A stretch of DNA of 62,107 nt, taken from Eubacteriales bacterium. GTDB lineage: Bacteria; Bacillota; Clostridia; Oscillospirales; Oscillospiraceae. A model generated the notes under the pieces. That model made no database searches, had not been told where the DNA came from, and worked only from the letters and a program-made list of their open reading frames with translations. Of this stretch, positions 9,398 to 19,604 are shown piece after piece. The first letter of the stretch is position 1, and every line of letters begins with the position of its first letter. The position numbers and the translations under genes are program-made. Location: NCBI GenBank assembly GCA_030531505.1, contig JAUNNH010000014.1, positions 1 to 62,107 on the forward strand. The letters are read 5' to 3'.

Positions 9398-9838
9398 ATG
9401 GCAAAACTTGTCCGTAATCTGCGCAGAAGGAAGCTCCTCGCCGTGGTAGTCCTGGCAGCTGTCCTGCTGGTCGCGTTCATCCTGATCCGAAGCTGCTCAC
9501 GGAAAGGACCGGATCTCCGCTCACTCGAGGGACGGCAGGCCTTTCTGAGCGAGCAGGGTTGGGAGATCGACCTCGCAACGGAGGAACACAAGACCGTACG
9601 CATCCCCACAAGTCTCGATGGGATCATAGCCGACTACAACGAAATCCAGCTCAAACAGGGCTGCGACCTGTCCCGCCATCTCGGGCAGACCTGTGAGCAG
9701 TACAGCTATACCGTCACCAATTATCCCGACAAAGAGCAGACCGTGCTGGTAACGCTCTACGTTCAAAGCGGAAAAATGATCGCCGGCGATGTCCACAGCA
9801 CCGCGCTCAACGGCTTCATGCAGGGCATCAAACCATAA
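9398..9838 (+). CDS. DUF4830-type membrane-anchored protein
   Basis: 146 residues: short basic N-terminus, one membrane segment (about 12-31), then an extracellular domain (about 45-146) resembling DUF4830 (FLSEQGWEIDL, VRIPTSLDGIIADYNEIQ). The ATG at 9398 follows GAGGTG. Function unknown. It is divergent from the pseudouridine synthase gene and ends at a bidirectional terminator shared with the CotH-like gene. Confidence 0.75.
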   Translation: MAKLVRNLRRRKLLAVVVLAAVLLVAFILIRSCSRKGPDLRSLEGRQAFLSEQGWEIDLATEEHKTVRIPTSLDGIIADYNEIQLKQGCDLSRHLGQTCEQYSYTVTNYPDKEQTVLVTLYVQSGKMIAGDVHSTALNGFMQGIKP

Positions 9839-9842
9839 AGAA

Positions 9843-9873
9843 AACCCACAGGGCTTCATCGGTCCTGTGGGTT
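9843..9873. terminator. Bidirectional terminator between the DUF4830 gene and the CotH-like gene
   Basis: 10-bp stem AACCCACAGG/CCTGTGGGTT with an 11-base loop, sitting 4-5 bases from both convergent stop codons. Confidence 0.75.
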
Positions 9874-9878
9874 ATTTG

Positions 9879-12284
9879 TCAGCTGCCGAAGTAGCGGTCA
9901 ATCTCACTCCGCTTTATGAGGCCGCTGCCGCGCAGAGAGCTTTCCATATACTCCGCACGGCTGTATTGCCCGTTGATGTATTCGCGCAGGTGGTCGACCA
10001 TGTGTTCCCAACTCTTGAGCGAACCGCCCCACATGGCATGATCCCGCTCGACCTCCGGTCGAAGCTGGTCGGCCAGATTATCGATCATAGCCAGCGCATT
10101 TTCGTCGGAAAGCGGACCGTCCAGCGCTTTTTTGAGCTGGCGCACAAATTCCAGACGAAAATGTTCATTCTTCAGCATCGCGTTCGCCAGGTTGTTGTAG
10201 TCGTACCCGAACTGAAAAACGCCCGCATAGATCCCGACGTCGAACATCCCGAGATCCAGATCGACCAGCGCATAGCGCAGCTGCTGATCCTGCGTGGAGA
10301 AATAAAAACGCATGTTGGGACTGTTGAAGTCGAAGTTCCCGCTATACACCTGCATGATGCACCAGCCGATCACGCTGTCGACATTGACGTGACTTCTGAC
10401 ATAGTCGTAATTCTCGTCGAGACGCAGATCGTTGTTCATGGCAAATTGATAGATCTCTTCCACATAGGAGTCGTGCGGCCACTCCGCCTGCCACTGTGAG
10501 ACGGTATCCTCATCATAGCCGTAGTGCTCGGCGTAATGTGTCGCGGAATGCGCCTCGCGAATATTGTAGATCCCGCGATACTCCCCGTTTATGTACAGCA
10601 CACTGTAGCGGTAATCCTCCGCCGGGAGAGCCGGAAAGGCCTGCAGAGAGAGCTGATGCATCAGGTTATCGCGCATGAAGGTGGACTGATCGGCCTCCTG
10701 GGCCGCGCGCAGCAGGATGGAGCTGAAGTTCACGATCCCATTCCCGAACAGATCATAGTGGAGCCTGCCGCCATAGCGTTCGCGAAACATGAGCTTAAAG
10801 GATTTTTTGGCCTGGCTGATGCGGGAAGTCGCCCCGTGCAGCTTGATACCGCAGTCGATATCCAACCTCTCGCCGTCCGCGTAGAAGAGCATACAGCCCT
10901 CCCGCTCCCACTTCTCGGTAGGATTCGTATAGATCCCGCTCCTCCCGAACATGTCCTCCGGATCGCAGACCAGGCTCACGACCGGCAGAGAATGACCTTC
11001 GTTCACGATATAGCTCAGGCTCAGCGTCTCGCTGGGCAGATGATCCTCCTGGAAAGAGCGCGCACGCACCACAGCCGTCCGGGTCACCGTGAAGGGGTCG
11101 GAATAAACCGCAGACTCCTCGTTCGGCACGCTGCCGTCCATGGTGTAGCGTATCGTTCCCTCCCCCTCCAACTCGACGCTGACCGAGGAAACACCGTTGA
11201 AGATTCCATCGGGGCTGAGGGAGACCGGCTTTTCGCCCGGGAAATGCACACCGCCTGCGTTTTTCTCACCGGGCGACGGGACCGCGAAATAGAAGGTCTC
11301 GCTTTTCCCCTCCACACGGCCTATACTGCAGCCCATCGGGATATCCCGCAGGGTGAGATAATCGACGAGCGTTCCGTCCTTCCGGCTCAGATACAGCGTC
11401 TCGTAATCGGAGCTCAGGCCGAAAGGCGCGACAGAAGCCTCCACGCTGTCTGAGTCACAATAGATCACGCAGCATGCCCCCGCCTCGAGCGTGCGCTGCG
11501 GCAGGCGAAATAGCAGTCGATCCTTCTCCTTGTCGGAGAGATAATAGTCGCTCAGTTCCAGGGCCGATCCCGTATTGTTGGTGATCTCGACCCAATCCGG
11601 ATACTGTCCGCCCGGAGACGCATACCACTCGTTATAGACCATTGCCTCGCCGATGGAGAGCTCCTTTCCGGGAAGAGAACGCTGCCGCTGGGCATCCAAA
11701 TATCCCTCCTCGGAGTTGGCATAGCCGGGACTCGGGAGCGAGCACGCCGCGTACTCCCCCTCCTCCGTCCGGCACCAGCTGACATCCTCGCCAAGGCGGG
11801 GCAGCTTGAGGCTCAGGACTTCGGTTCCGCGCGGGGATAGGACACTCAGCTTGCGGCCCTCGCGGTCAAGCACAAACGAGCTGTGAAGCTCACCGTCCAT
11901 GCTTTCCGCCCCGTCACAATAGATGAGCCGAAGTTCGCCCGGTGCGAGGGTGAACGAAGGGAACTCCCAGCTATTCTCTCCCAGACAGAGGGCATAGCCG
12001 CTCAGATCTGCCGCCTCGCTGCCGGTATTTTGAAGCTCGATCCATGCTGGAAAACTCCCGTCCGCGAGAGCAAGACAGCTTTGGTTGTTGCTCATCAGCT
12101 CACTGATACGAAGCTGCGGAAGCACCTCAGGTTCCGGCGTTGGCCCGGGTGTCGGGCTGAGCACAGTATCTGGTGAAGGACTTGCCGGCTCTGGCGCAGA
12201 CCTTGAGACGCAGGCTGTCAGGAGCATGACGGCACAAAGGCACAGCAGGCCGTACAGGATCTTTTTCTTGCTTCTCACCAACAT
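9879..12284 (-). CDS. Lipoprotein with lamin-tail domains, chitobiase-like domain and CotH kinase domain
   Basis: 801 residues. A lipoprotein signal (LLTAC, Cys at about 25) and a Pro/Thr/Ser spacer precede two lamin-tail-like beta domains (about 57-190 and 210-350), a chitobiase C-terminal-like domain (about 365-430, TIRYTMDGSVPNEES) and a CotH kinase domain (about 435-760). The kinase core shows KLHGATSRISQAKKSFKLMF, SILLRAAQEADQSTFMRDN and the metal-binding segment ALVDLDLGMFD. CotH kinases phosphorylate spore-coat proteins in Bacillus; here the lipobox suggests surface anchoring. It follows polC by 13 bp at the end of the pyrH-polC operon. A GTG two codons in (12278) has better ribosome-site spacing than the ATG. 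Confidence 0.87.
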   Translation of the reverse strand: MLVRSKKKILYGLLCLCAVMLLTACVSRSAPEPASPSPDTVLSPTPGPTPEPEVLPQLRISELMSNNQSCLALADGSFPAWIELQNTGSEAADLSGYALCLGENSWEFPSFTLAPGELRLIYCDGAESMDGELHSSFVLDREGRKLSVLSPRGTEVLSLKLPRLGEDVSWCRTEEGEYAACSLPSPGYANSEEGYLDAQRQRSLPGKELSIGEAMVYNEWYASPGGQYPDWVEITNNTGSALELSDYYLSDKEKDRLLFRLPQRTLEAGACCVIYCDSDSVEASVAPFGLSSDYETLYLSRKDGTLVDYLTLRDIPMGCSIGRVEGKSETFYFAVPSPGEKNAGGVHFPGEKPVSLSPDGIFNGVSSVSVELEGEGTIRYTMDGSVPNEESAVYSDPFTVTRTAVVRARSFQEDHLPSETLSLSYIVNEGHSLPVVSLVCDPEDMFGRSGIYTNPTEKWEREGCMLFYADGERLDIDCGIKLHGATSRISQAKKSFKLMFRERYGGRLHYDLFGNGIVNFSSILLRAAQEADQSTFMRDNLMHQLSLQAFPALPAEDYRYSVLYINGEYRGIYNIREAHSATHYAEHYGYDEDTVSQWQAEWPHDSYVEEIYQFAMNNDLRLDENYDYVRSHVNVDSVIGWCIMQVYSGNFDFNSPNMRFYFSTQDQQLRYALVDLDLGMFDVGIYAGVFQFGYDYNNLANAMLKNEHFRLEFVRQLKKALDGPLSDENALAMIDNLADQLRPEVERDHAMWGGSLKSWEHMVDHLREYINGQYSRAEYMESSLRGSGLIKRSEIDRYFGS

Positions 12285-12297
12285 ATCCTCATTTCTC

Positions 12298-15200
12298 TTA
12301 TAGATCGAACAGGTTTATCTGGCTCGTATCCGGCAGCTCGCCCAGCGCGCCGATGCGCTTGAGCGTGTCCAGGTGCGTCTGGCTGACCTTCGGACAGGCG
12401 CGCCCCAGCTCCTCAACGGAAATAAAGCGCGCTCCGTTTTCCCGGCAGGCCGCCAGGTCCTGCGCGGCGGAATCGCCGAGCCCGGAGATGGACACGAAGG
12501 GTGGCCGCAGGCAGCCGTCTTCGGTGATCCGGAACTTCACGGCATCCGACTCATACAGATCGATGGGCGCGAAGCGGAAGCCGCGCATGTTGAACTCATA
12601 CACCGCTTCCAGCGTGACCAGAAGATCTTCCTCGTTCGCGGTCAGATCGCCGCGGCGGCGCAGTTCGTTGATTTTGCGGCGTACAGCGTCCGTCCCGCCG
12701 CACATCATCTCCGCGTCGAAACCGCCCTTCTGACTGCGTCGATAGAAATATGCGCTGTAAAAAGCCAGCGGTTCATGTACCTTGAACCAGGCGATGCGGA
12801 AGGCCATCATGACATAGGCTACCGCGTGGGCTTTCGGGAAGAGATAGGCGATTTTGCGCGCCGATTCGATCCACCAGTCGGGCACGCCCATGCTGTGCAT
12901 CTGCTGCTCGGCGTCGCCGGGAAACTCTCCGCTCTTCTTGACCTTGCCCTTACGCACCGCCTCCATCGTTTTGAAGGCCAGTGCGGGCTGCATACCCTTC
13001 TGGATCAGATAGATCATAATATCGTCGCGGCAGCCGATGGTCTGGTTGACGTCGGCGATGCCGTTCACGATCAGGTCGTGGATATTGCCCGCCCACACGT
13101 CAGTGCCGTGGGAGAAGCCGGAAAGGCGGATCAGCGTATCGAAAGCCTTGGGCTGGGTATCGACCAGCATCTGACGGGTAAAGGGCGTTCCGAACTCTGG
13201 CACACCGATCGAGCCCGTCTTGCCGATGATCGGATCGTCATCCGGTAGGCCGAGCGCCGCCGGGCTCGTAAAGATCGACATGGTATCCGGATCGGAGAGG
13301 GAGATCTTCTTGGCATCGACACCGGTCATATCCTCCATCATGCGGATCATGGTCGGGTCATCATGGCCCAGCTCGTCGAGCTTGAGGAGGTTCGCCTCCA
13401 TGCAGTGGTATTCAAAATGCGTCGTGATGATGTCGCTGTTGGGGTCGTCCGCCGGGTGCTGCACCGGGCAGAAATCAGTCACATCCATATCCTGCGGGAT
13501 GATGACAAGGCCGCCAGGATGCTGACCTGTGGTACGCTTGATGCCGACGAGGCCCTGCGCCAGGCGATTTTCCTCCGCCTTGGTCGCGGTGATGCTCCGC
13601 TCCTCGAGATACTTCTTCACATAGCCGTAGGCGGTCTTCTCCGCGAGCGTGCCGATCGTACCGGCGCGGAACACATGGTCTGAGCCGAAAAGTGTCTCCG
13701 TGTATTTATGCGCCTTGGCCTGGTACTCACCCGAGAAGTTCAGGTCGATATCGGGGGTCTTTTCGTTGCCGGGAAAGCCCAGGAAGGTCTCAAAGGGGAT
13801 ATCAAAGCCCTCGCGCGCCATGCGTTCGCCGCACTCCGGGCAATCCTTTTCCGGCATATCCGCGCCGCAGCCGTAGCTGCCGTCGGTAACGAACTCCGCA
13901 TGGCAGCACTTCGGGCAGACATAGTGCGGCGGGAGGGAGTTGACCTCCGTGATGCCGGACATATAGGCTACCAGCGAGGAACCGACACTGCCGCGGCTGC
14001 CGACCAGATAGCCGTGTTCAAGCGAATTCTGCACAAGCTTCTGGGCGGACATGTAAATAACATCGTAATTGTGGTCGAGGATCGTGTTGAGCTCCACATC
14101 CACGCGTTTCTGCACGATCTCCGGCGGGGTCTCGCCGTAGATGCGGTGCATCTTCTCGTAAACCAAGTCCTTGAGCTGCTGGGCGGAGTTTTCGATCTTC
14201 GGTGGAAAGAGGTCCTTCGGCAGAAGCTCGATCTCCTCCACCTGATCGGCGATCGCCCGCGTGTTGGTAATGACCACCTCGCGCGCGGTCTCCTCCCCGA
14301 GGTAGGCAAATTCCGCCAGCATCTCGTCGGTCGTGCGGAAAAAGATCGGGCAGTCGCGGTCCGCGTCCGAAAACTTCTTAGCCGCCTGCAGGATCTTGCG
14401 GTACTGCTCGTCCTCCGGATCGAGAAAATGCACGTCGCTCGCCGCGATCACAGGCTTGCCGAGGCGGCGTCCGAGTTCCAGGATCGTGCGGTTATAATCC
14501 TGCAGCACGCCGACGTCCTTTACCCGCCCGTTCTCGACAAGAAAGCCGTTGTTGCAGATTGGCTGGATCTCGAGATAATCATAAAACGAGGCGATCTTTT
14601 CCAGTTCCTTCGGGCTCGCGCCCTTCATGACCGCGCCGTACAGCTCGCCCATACCGCAGGCGGAGCCGACCAGGATTCCCTCCCGGTGCTGGACAAGCAA
14701 GCTCTTGGGCACGACTGGATTGCGGTGGAAATACTTGAGATAGGACTGGGAAACCATCTCATAGAGGTTCTTGAGGCCTTTACGGTTTTTGACCAGCAGG
14801 ATCATATGATAGGTCTTGCCCATATCCGTGCGGCGCAGGGAATGATAGACGCTCTCGATATCGTCCACCGTTTTGGCACCCTGCTGCTGCAGCATGGGCA
14901 AAAACTTCTCCATGATGCGCGCCACCACCATCGCGTCGTCCGTGGCGCGGTGGTGATTGAACTGCGGGAGATTCAGGTGGTTCGAGACGATGTCGAGCTT
15001 GAAGCGCTTGAGTTCAGGAAGCAGCGCCTGCGAAAGGGCAAGCGTATCAAGAAAGACAGGTGAAAACCGGATCCCATGCCGCAGGGCCGCCGCTGTCATG
15101 AAGCCGACGTCAAAGTGGGCGTTATGAGCGATGATGGGTCTGTCGCCGATGAACGCGATGAATTGCCGCATCGCCTCCTCCTCCGAGGGGGCGCCGGCGA

Positions 15201-16302
15201 CATCGCTGTCGCGGATGCCGGTCAGTTGGGTGATCTCTGCCGGAATATGCCGTTCGGGATCCACAAAAGTGTTGAAGGTCTCGAGGATGTTCCCGCCGGA
15301 GAAGCGTATGGCCCCGATCTCGGTCATGCGGTCGTTCTGCGCATTGAGACCGGTGGTCTCGATATCGAATGCAACGAACTCCGTATCGAGCGGCAGCTTG
15401 GACTTGCCGATGACGGCGCTGTTGCCGTCCATATCGTTGAGGAAATAGATCTCACAGCCGTAAATGATCTTGACGCCCTTCTTTTTCCCGGCCTTCCACA
15501 TATCGGGGAAGGCCTGCAGGACGCCGTGGTCGGTCACGGCTATGGCGGGCATGCCCCAATAGGCCGCCCGGTCCACGATGGCCTCCGGCTTTGTGAGCGC
15601 ATCCATAGCGGAAAAACGCGTGTGCATATGGAGCTCGACGCGCTTTTCAGGTGCGTTGTCAGGGCGCACATAGCGCTTGCCCTTCATGATGTTGCGCGGG
15701 TCGAGCACCATGTCGTCATCATACTTGGAATAGATGACCTCTCCCTGCACGATCAAATGATCGCCTGGGGCGATCTTGTCGATCACGGACTGATCGTCGT
15801 CCGAGCGGAGGAAGCGCGAGACGCGGATCGAGTTCGTATTGTCGGTGATATCAAAACAGAGCACCGCGCTGCCGCGCTTCTGCAGCGTCCGACTTGTGAC
15901 CGCGACCACATCGCCCTCAACGCAGACACGCCCCGACTCGAGCGTCAGCGTATTCATCGGGACCGGGTGCATCTTGATCGCGCGCCCGAACAGCACGTCG
16001 CCCTGCGGCGCACCGCCCGGAGCCGGGCGTTTGTCCATTCCCAGCGGCGCTGTGGCCTTTGGCTGGGGATAGTCAGGGACGAGCCCGCAGGCATTCAGAT
16101 CGTACTCATCCTTGAGGCATTTGCTGAGCGCCCCCACCTCGACCGGGGACGGCATGCATGCAAACCAGGCGCAGACCGTCATGTTCCGCTCTCGCGGATC
16201 GATCTGCACCTCTGTCACATAGGCTTTGTCCAATCCTCCCGCCGCAGCGCTGAGGTCGCCGCATCCGGGAAAGATCGTCAGAAAGGGGGTGTGCTCGCTC
16301 AT
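12298..16302 (-). CDS. polC: DNA polymerase III alpha subunit, PolC type
   Basis: Main replicative polymerase of low-GC Gram-positives, with built-in 3'-5' proofreading. 1334 residues, slightly shorter than Bacillus PolC. In order: N-terminal domain, OB fold (about 115-205), PHP domain (VELHMHTRFSAMDAL near 225) split by the DEDD exonuclease (FVAFDIETTGLN near 310), a four-Cys zinc ribbon (about 795-825), and the polymerase palm with catalytic aspartates in TPDIDLNFSGEY (about 850). The ATG overlaps the ispG stop by four bases. A lipoprotein gene follows. Confidence 0.97.
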   Translation of the reverse strand: MSEHTPFLTIFPGCGDLSAAAGGLDKAYVTEVQIDPRERNMTVCAWFACMPSPVEVGALSKCLKDEYDLNACGLVPDYPQPKATAPLGMDKRPAPGGAPQGDVLFGRAIKMHPVPMNTLTLESGRVCVEGDVVAVTSRTLQKRGSAVLCFDITDNTNSIRVSRFLRSDDDQSVIDKIAPGDHLIVQGEVIYSKYDDDMVLDPRNIMKGKRYVRPDNAPEKRVELHMHTRFSAMDALTKPEAIVDRAAYWGMPAIAVTDHGVLQAFPDMWKAGKKKGVKIIYGCEIYFLNDMDGNSAVIGKSKLPLDTEFVAFDIETTGLNAQNDRMTEIGAIRFSGGNILETFNTFVDPERHIPAEITQLTGIRDSDVAGAPSEEEAMRQFIAFIGDRPIIAHNAHFDVGFMTAAALRHGIRFSPVFLDTLALSQALLPELKRFKLDIVSNHLNLPQFNHHRATDDAMVVARIMEKFLPMLQQQGAKTVDDIESVYHSLRRTDMGKTYHMILLVKNRKGLKNLYEMVSQSYLKYFHRNPVVPKSLLVQHREGILVGSACGMGELYGAVMKGASPKELEKIASFYDYLEIQPICNNGFLVENGRVKDVGVLQDYNRTILELGRRLGKPVIAASDVHFLDPEDEQYRKILQAAKKFSDADRDCPIFFRTTDEMLAEFAYLGEETAREVVITNTRAIADQVEEIELLPKDLFPPKIENSAQQLKDLVYEKMHRIYGETPPEIVQKRVDVELNTILDHNYDVIYMSAQKLVQNSLEHGYLVGSRGSVGSSLVAYMSGITEVNSLPPHYVCPKCCHAEFVTDGSYGCGADMPEKDCPECGERMAREGFDIPFETFLGFPGNEKTPDIDLNFSGEYQAKAHKYTETLFGSDHVFRAGTIGTLAEKTAYGYVKKYLEERSITATKAEENRLAQGLVGIKRTTGQHPGGLVIIPQDMDVTDFCPVQHPADDPNSDIITTHFEYHCMEANLLKLDELGHDDPTMIRMMEDMTGVDAKKISLSDPDTMSIFTSPAALGLPDDDPIIGKTGSIGVPEFGTPFTRQMLVDTQPKAFDTLIRLSGFSHGTDVWAGNIHDLIVNGIADVNQTIGCRDDIMIYLIQKGMQPALAFKTMEAVRKGKVKKSGEFPGDAEQQMHSMGVPDWWIESARKIAYLFPKAHAVAYVMMAFRIAWFKVHEPLAFYSAYFYRRSQKGGFDAEMMCGGTDAVRRKINELRRRGDLTANEEDLLVTLEAVYEFNMRGFRFAPIDLYESDAVKFRITEDGCLRPPFVSISGLGDSAAQDLAACRENGARFISVEELGRACPKVSQTHLDTLKRIGALGELPDTSQINLFDL

Positions 16303-17360
16303 AAACCCTCTTCCTCGCGGATGAGCGCCATGAGCGCATCGCAGAGTCGGTCGTACGGATATGTACCGAGAACCTGGCCTTTTCGGAAGAGGAGGCCGCG
16401 ATCCTTTCCGCCTGCGATGCCGTAGTCGGCTTCACGCGCTTCGCCGGGGCCATTCACCACGCAACCCATCACGGCCACCGTGATGTCGCGGTCCAGATCC
16501 CGCACAAGCGCTTCCACCCGGTTGGCCAATCCGATCAGGTCGATCTCCGTCCGGCCGCAGGTGGGGCAGGAGACGAACTTTACCCCGCCGGGACGCAGTC
16601 CTGCCGCTTTTAAAATGGCGATGCCGGCACTGACCTCCTTGACCGGATCGGCTGTCAGCGAGACGCGGATCGTATCGCCGATCCCCTCGCTGAGAAGCGT
16701 GCCGATACCGACCGCGGACTGGATCGTACCGTTCCATTCCGTGCCCGTCTCGGTGACACCGAGATGAAGCGGGTAAGGGAAACACTCCGCTGCCATCCGA
16801 TAAGCCGCGATCGTCAGCGGGACGGTAGAGGATTTGAGCGAGAGGCAGATATCCTCAAAACCAAAGCGCGTCAACAGCTCGACATGGCCGCGGGCGCTCT
16901 CCACCATAGCTTCCGGGCAGGGGTGCCCGTATTTCTCCAGCAGGGGCTTTTCCAGGCTTCCGGCGTTCACGCCGATACGGATGGGGATTCCGCGCGACTT
17001 GCAGGCCTCGGCCACCGCTTTGACGTTCTCTTCACCGCCGATGTTGCCGGGGTTGATGCGGATTTTGTCGATACCGCGCTCCGCCGCCATCAGAGCGAGG
17101 CGGTAGTCAAAATGGATATCCGCTACCAGGGGCAGGTCGACCTGCTCCTTGATGGCCGGTATCGCCTCCGCCGAACGGACGTCGGGGATCGCGAGGCGCA
17201 CGATATCACAGCCTGCACTGCGGAAAGCCTTGATCTGCTCGACCGTAGCCTCCACATCCCAGGTCTTGGTGTTGCACATGGACTGTACCGTGACCGGCGC
17301 ACCGGCGCCCAGCGTCAGGCCGCCCACACGGATCTGTCTTGTCTCGTTTCTTGTTCTCAT
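16299..17360 (-). CDS. ispG: 4-hydroxy-3-methylbut-2-enyl diphosphate synthase (flavodoxin/ferredoxin)
   Basis: Sixth-step enzyme of the MEP isoprenoid pathway: reduces MEcPP to HMBPP using a [4Fe-4S] cluster. 353 residues, normal for the short bacterial form. A TIM barrel (VQSMCNTKT, DIVRLAIPD, DIHFDYRLAL, INPGNIG) is followed by the cluster Cys residues in FVSCPTCGRTEID and MGCVVNGPGEAREAD. It overlaps rseP and polC by 4 bp each, so all three are translationally coupled. Confidence 0.97.
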   Translation of the reverse strand: MRTRNETRQIRVGGLTLGAGAPVTVQSMCNTKTWDVEATVEQIKAFRSAGCDIVRLAIPDVRSAEAIPAIKEQVDLPLVADIHFDYRLALMAAERGIDKIRINPGNIGGEENVKAVAEACKSRGIPIRIGVNAGSLEKPLLEKYGHPCPEAMVESARGHVELLTRFGFEDICLSLKSSTVPLTIAAYRMAAECFPYPLHLGVTETGTEWNGTIQSAVGIGTLLSEGIGDTIRVSLTADPVKEVSAGIAILKAAGLRPGGVKFVSCPTCGRTEIDLIGLANRVEALVRDLDRDITVAVMGCVVNGPGEAREADYGIAGGKDRGLLFRKGQVLGTYPYDRLCDALMALIREEEGL

Positions 17361-18421
17361 CCTTTTACGATCCTTACGATATCATTCAGCATCACGAAGG
17401 CCATCAAACCAAGCAGCAGCACCATGCCGCCCGCATGGATATAGCCCTCGTATCGCGGGTCCAGCTTTTTCCGGGTTATACGCTCGATCACCCAGGTCAC
17501 CAGCAGCAGGAAGATCCGTCCACCGTCCAGCGCCGGGATCGGCAGCAGGTTCATGATGGCGAGATTCACCGCCACAAAGGCCGCAAGATAAAAAATGCTG
17601 TAGAGCGCATCGCTCGTCGTTTCGGCCTGTTCGCCGGTCTCCGCCATCAGGTCCACGATGCCCACGGGGCCGGAGAGGTCCTTGACGCTCACCTTTCCCC
17701 CGATCAACTGCTCCAGGCTCATCCAGACCATACGGGTGAAATCCATGGCTGTGTCCCAGGTATGGCTCAGCTTTTTCCCAAATGTGGCCTCCTCTACCCC
17801 GTTGCCGAGATAGAAGCCAAACATTTTCTTCTCCTGTCCCTCGTACGACAGTGTCACCATGTGGAAATCCTTCAGAACGACTTTTTTCCCGTCGCGGATC
17901 ATCACGAGATCATAGTCATCGCCGCCCCGGCTGAGGAAAGTCGAAACATCGTCGGTGTGATAGATGCGGTGTCCGTCGATCGAATAGAACTGATCCCCGG
18001 CCTGAAGGCCCTCGGCGCTCTCATAGGGGCAGCCCTCCATGAAGCCGGTCAATACCGGCACGTAAAATCCCTTCGCTCCGACGAAAAGGAAGAAAATGAT
18101 CACCACGCCGAGCAGAAAATTCATAGTTGCACCGGCGACCAGGATGAGGATCCGCTTCCAGGCGCTCTGGCTTGTGAACGCGCGCGGATCATCCGAGGCC
18201 TCGTCCTCGCCCGTCATGGCGCAGAAGCCGCCCAGCGGCACCGCACGCAGCGAGTACTGCGTCTCGCCTTTTTGTTTTTTCCACAGTACCGGGCCCATGC
18301 CGATGGCGAACTCCTCGACCCGCACACCGCAGGCCTTGGCGGCCGTAAAGTGCCCGAACTCGTGGATCGCGATCAGCACGCCGAAAATCAGGATCGCCAG
18401 CAGGATATACAGAATGGTCAT
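17357..18421 (-). CDS. rseP: Site-2 protease, RseP/RasP type
   Basis: Intramembrane zinc protease that finishes cleavage of membrane anti-sigma factors and clears signal peptides. 354 residues. HEFGH (H20, E21, H24) lies in the first membrane segment, a PDZ domain occupies about 115-195, and the C-terminal metal-ligand motif NLLPIPALDGG lies in a later segment. It sits in the dxr-rseP-ispG order usual for Clostridia. Possible substrates in this window include the membrane anti-sigma protein encoded at 48940-49920 (inference). Confidence 0.95.
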   Translation of the reverse strand: MTILYILLAILIFGVLIAIHEFGHFTAAKACGVRVEEFAIGMGPVLWKKQKGETQYSLRAVPLGGFCAMTGEDEASDDPRAFTSQSAWKRILILVAGATMNFLLGVVIIFFLFVGAKGFYVPVLTGFMEGCPYESAEGLQAGDQFYSIDGHRIYHTDDVSTFLSRGGDDYDLVMIRDGKKVVLKDFHMVTLSYEGQEKKMFGFYLGNGVEEATFGKKLSHTWDTAMDFTRMVWMSLEQLIGGKVSVKDLSGPVGIVDLMAETGEQAETTSDALYSIFYLAAFVAVNLAIMNLLPIPALDGGRIFLLLVTWVIERITRKKLDPRYEGYIHAGGMVLLLGLMAFVMLNDIVRIVKG

Positions 18422-18449
18422 GATATGGTCTCCCCAGGAAATGCTTTGC

Positions 18450-19592
18450 TCAGAAATTCTCTCTCACATAGGCTCTGGCCGCCTCGTCGCTGGCCAGGAT
18501 CGTCTCCAGAGAATCCGCTTTCGTCCAGCCGACCGTCTCCACTGCGCCGACAGCCGCATCGTAGATGCGATTATACCCGAGCTCTCCGCGCAGGAATTTG
18601 TGCACCGCGACCTCGTTCGCGGCGCTCATCACGCAAGGTGCCGTTCCACCGCGGCGGGCGCAGTCCATCGCCAGCGCGAGGCAGGGGAAGTTCTCCAGAT
18701 CCGGCTCCTCGAAGCTCAGATCCCGGAGCTTCCAGAAATCCAGATGCTCGAACAGAGACGGTCTGCGCTCCGGATACGTAAGCGCAAGCTGGATGGGCAG
18801 GCCCATATCGGGTACGCCGAGCTGCGCGATCACGGTGCCGTCTACCAGTTCTACCATGGAGTGTATGACACTCTGCGGGTGGATTACCACCTGGATATCA
18901 TCCGGCGTCACATGGAAAAGATGCATTGCCTCCACAAACTCCAGGCCCTTGTTCATCAGCGTGGAGCTGTCGACCGAAATCTTCGCACCCATGCTCCAGT
19001 TGGGATGGGCCACGGCCTGTGCGGGCGTAATATCCTCCAGAGCCTCGCGCTTTCGGCCGCGGAACGGGCCACCCGAACCCGTGAGCAGGATCTTGTGAAG
19101 CTCTCCTTCTCCGCGCCCCATCAGGCATTGAAAGATCGCCGAATGCTCCGAGTCGACCGGCACGATCTCCGCGCCTACTTCCGCCGCTCGCGCCATTACC
19201 ATATCACCGGCGCAGACGAGCGTCTCCTTGTTGGCAAGTGCGATCCGCTTCCTCGCGTCGATGGCCGCCAGCGTCGGTTTGAGCCCGACCGAGCCGGACA
19301 CCGCCGTCACGACGCAGTCGGCGCTTGCGAGCGTCGCCGCTTCGATCAGGCCTTCCATACCGGAGCCCACACGGATCGCAGTATCCGCTACGGCGACCTT
19401 GAACAGCTTCGCCGCCTCCTCGTCATAAACCGCGACGAACTCCGGCTTGAAACGGCGTGCCTGCTCCTCAAGCAGGTCGATTTTGCGGTTGGCGGTCAGC
19501 GCCGCCACGCGAATGCCGGTATGCTCCGCCACCGCAGCTGTCTGCCGGCCGATCGAGCCGGTGCAGCCCAGAATGGAAATAGCATTGACCAT
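18450..19592 (-). CDS. dxr: 1-deoxy-D-xylulose 5-phosphate reductoisomerase
   Basis: Second enzyme of the MEP pathway: makes MEP from DXP with NADPH. 380 residues. N-terminal Rossmann motif SILGCTGSIGRQT; substrate- and metal-site motifs VDSEHSAIFQCL, TGSGGPF and HPNWSMGAKISVDSSTLMNKG (within about 195-220); C-terminal helical domain. It precedes rseP by 28 bp. Confidence 0.97.
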   Translation of the reverse strand: MVNAISILGCTGSIGRQTAAVAEHTGIRVAALTANRKIDLLEEQARRFKPEFVAVYDEEAAKLFKVAVADTAIRVGSGMEGLIEAATLASADCVVTAVSGSVGLKPTLAAIDARKRIALANKETLVCAGDMVMARAAEVGAEIVPVDSEHSAIFQCLMGRGEGELHKILLTGSGGPFRGRKREALEDITPAQAVAHPNWSMGAKISVDSSTLMNKGLEFVEAMHLFHVTPDDIQVVIHPQSVIHSMVELVDGTVIAQLGVPDMGLPIQLALTYPERRPSLFEHLDFWKLRDLSFEEPDLENFPCLALAMDCARRGGTAPCVMSAANEVAVHKFLRGELGYNRIYDAAVGAVETVGWTKADSLETILASDEAARAYVRENF

Positions 19593-19604
19593 AGTATCTC
19601 CCTC

